Assembly: GCA_049890115.1 (NCBI GenBank)
Contig: JBMHCC010000033.1
Span: forward strand, 11,390 to 75,389
Origin: UBA685 sp049890115
GTDB lineage: Bacteria; Pseudomonadota; Alphaproteobacteria; Puniceispirillales; Puniceispirillaceae
Direction of reading: 5' to 3'
Length of the DNA stretch: 64,000 nucleotides
Shown here: piece after piece, positions 62,905-64,000 of the stretch
How positions within the stretch are numbered: the first letter of the stretch is position 1
Layout of the letters: each line of letters starts with the position of its first letter
The notes under the pieces: generated by a model
What the model saw: only the letters and a program-made list of their open reading frames with translations
Databases searched by the model: none
Told to the model about the DNA's origin: nothing
Program-made: the position numbers and the translations under genes

Positions 62905-64000
62905 TTACCGCGCTTCATCTTGCTTGGAGTACGGCATGATAAGAGCCATCACCATAGCCAAAATACCGCCTATAAGACCTGCCAATATGATAATCAGAAT
63001 GCTATTTTTAGGGGTTGTGCTGCCAATCACATAGGGCTTGCCCAAAGACTGATGCAAACTGCCAATATTGGCTCTATTCATATTTCTGGCTTTACGCAAT
63101 AGCGTAACATAATCACGGTTTAAATCAGTTAATTTTTGTTCAGCACTCAGCATAAAGTCAGCTGAAAATTTAACATCTGTTTGGAAATTATTTTGCTGAC
63201 GGTTCAGATCAGAACGCTGGTTGATCAACTCTATTTTTTTATCGTAAAGGGCGGTTAGGTAATCTGATAATGATGATGTGTTCACAAGCTCAATGATATT
63301 TTCAATGGCTGTGCCATCAATTTGCATTCTATCACCTGCAAAATTGCTACCATTGCCCAATATAGGTTGGCCTCCAGTAATAATAAGCTGAACCGATTCT
63401 ATCGCATCATCTAAGCCTGCTAATTGTTCGTCAGTTTGCAGGATTTGTAAGCGCAAATCATTTTGGTAAAAAGATGTTAAATCATCATCATTATTTAAAC
63501 TACGAGACAAAATAGCACCCAAATAGAGCTGCTTAAAACTAGCTACAGCTTTGGCAAGGTCAGATGGCGTTACACCATTGTCGAGCTGCAGGCTGCGCAG
63601 GCGGCTATCATCCGACAGAAGATTTAACGAGTCCTGCATTTGCAAAACATAATTATTCGCTTCCAAAACTGCTCTGGCAGATGACAGAGATATGTCATCC
63701 ATTTGTGTCACATTTTGCAGCTTTGTATTATCTAATATCTGAAAGCGCTCAGTAAAAATCTTCTGCCAGATTTGCGGCAGCAAAATAGCAATTTCCTCTG
63801 CCTGTACTGCGGTTATATTAAGCGCTTTAAAATCAACTGAAATACGAGCGCCTCTCTGGCTTGTCTCACGCAATTCAAGTTCTAATGCTGTATTTATTGC
63901 ATCAATTTCAGGGCTGCTTAGTTTTTGATTGGCCAATCTGTCAGCATATTTTCTAACCACCCCCTCAGTGACAGGGCTGCTATTGGACACCATGATGGCA
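62905..64000 (-). CDS. Wzz-like polysaccharide chain-length/tyrosine-kinase-adaptor protein, partial
   Basis: The frame stays open to the right edge; a methionine at 63993 is unlikely to be the true start because the N-terminal membrane helix expected for this family is missing. Visible are a long charged helical periplasmic region with coiled-coil heptads (about 200-300 in the visible part) and a C-terminal membrane helix SILIIILAGLIGGILAMVMALI, after the PYVIGSTTPKNS Pro-rich step typical of Wzz/GumC. It probably regulates polysaccharide chain length. It is convergent with the MFS gene. Confidence 0.8.
   Translation of the reverse strand, partial: AIMVSNSSPVTEGVVRKYADRLANQKLSSPEIDAINTALELELRETSQRGARISVDFKALNITAVQAEEIAILLPQIWQKIFTERFQILDNTKLQNVTQMDDISLSSARAVLEANNYVLQMQDSLNLLSDDSRLRSLQLDNGVTPSDLAKAVASFKQLYLGAILSRSLNNDDDLTSFYQNDLRLQILQTDEQLAGLDDAIESVQLIITGGQPILGNGSNFAGDRMQIDGTAIENIIELVNTSSLSDYLTALYDKKIELINQRSDLNRQQNNFQTDVKFSADFMLSAEQKLTDLNRDYVTLLRKARNMNRANIGSLHQSLGKPYVIGSTTPKNSILIIILAGLIGGILAMVMALIMPYSKQDEAR

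Noticed and set aside
1..64000. CRISPR arrays, tRNA/rRNA genes, insertion sequences or prophage
   Set aside because: No regularly spaced repeats, no transposase or integrase product, and no spacer large or structured enough to suggest an RNA gene by inspection; a tRNAscan or Rfam search would be decisive.

Overview
The window reads as chromosomal DNA of a heterotrophic, free-living alphaproteobacterium, most likely marine. The basis is family-level: an alphaproteobacterial-type PhoR/PhoB pair, an HPPD gene divergent from an Lrp regulator, many betaine and amino-acid catabolic enzymes, tripartite tricarboxylate (TTT) transport and sulfatases. A SAR116-like (Puniceispirillales) origin is my best guess but cannot be proved from this sequence alone. 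Base composition looks moderate and even by eye. I see no rRNA, tRNA, insertion sequence, prophage or CRISPR array. Genes are packed tightly and no gene-free stretch exceeds about 260 bases.

Layout. 1-8.6 kb: end of trhO, then a leftward block of a glutathionyl-hydroquinone reductase, rpe, a RadD-like helicase, an Ldh-type oxidoreductase, a DUF3726 protein, an uncharacterised 571-residue protein and an M19 dipeptidase relative that has lost its first metal site. 8.7-14.7 kb: a PcaC-like protein, an SDR, a solitary iron-type ABC permease, a sulfopyruvate decarboxylase-like pair (comD/comE) and phoR/phoB. 14.9-35.1 kb: a large catabolic island. A divergent promoter with a 9-bp inverted repeat separates a leftward arm (flavin/GcvT-type demethylase, enolase-superfamily epimerase, class III aminotransferase, acetoacetyl-CoA synthetase) from a rightward arm (RpiR regulator, Rieske oxygenase, quinone-reductase-like MDR, a second enolase-superfamily enzyme, CysQ). 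Next comes an MttB-family methyltransferase divergent from a GntR regulator that heads a DapA-like aldolase, an aldehyde dehydrogenase and an amine oxidase. Together these fit uptake-independent demethylation and breakdown of a quaternary amine such as (hydroxy)proline betaine through hydroxyproline toward 2-oxoglutarate semialdehyde; mmsA and acetoacetyl-CoA synthetase handle acyl end products.

35-46.8 kb: a decarboxylating dehydrogenase, a lipoprotein, cytochrome c', an EamA exporter, a GDSL hydrolase and then a sulfate-ester module: tctC-tctB-tctA-sulfatase leftward, and marR-sulfatase-MBL hydrolase rightward, around a near-perfect MarR-type operator. Neither sulfatase has a signal peptide, so the module looks built to import a sulfated organic acid and desulfate it inside the cell.

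46.8-56.5 kb: Lrp/hppD tyrosine catabolism, an ALDH and an SDR, and a variant tricarballylate module (tcuA, tcuB, GntR, AbrB-type membrane protein, PrpF-like tautomerase) with a perfect 20-bp palindrome lying on the tcuA start codon. 56.7-64 kb: a DUF4174 protein, Gfo/Idh/MocA oxidoreductase, lactonase-like MBL hydrolase, a second MDR paralogue, an aminotransferase, an MFS permease and the end of a Wzz-like chain-length protein cut by the window edge.

The strongest non-routine signals are the set of dyad-symmetric sites in divergent promoters, the import-then-desulfate cluster, the atypical tcu locus, and the unexplained M19-like/571-residue/DUF3726 operon.
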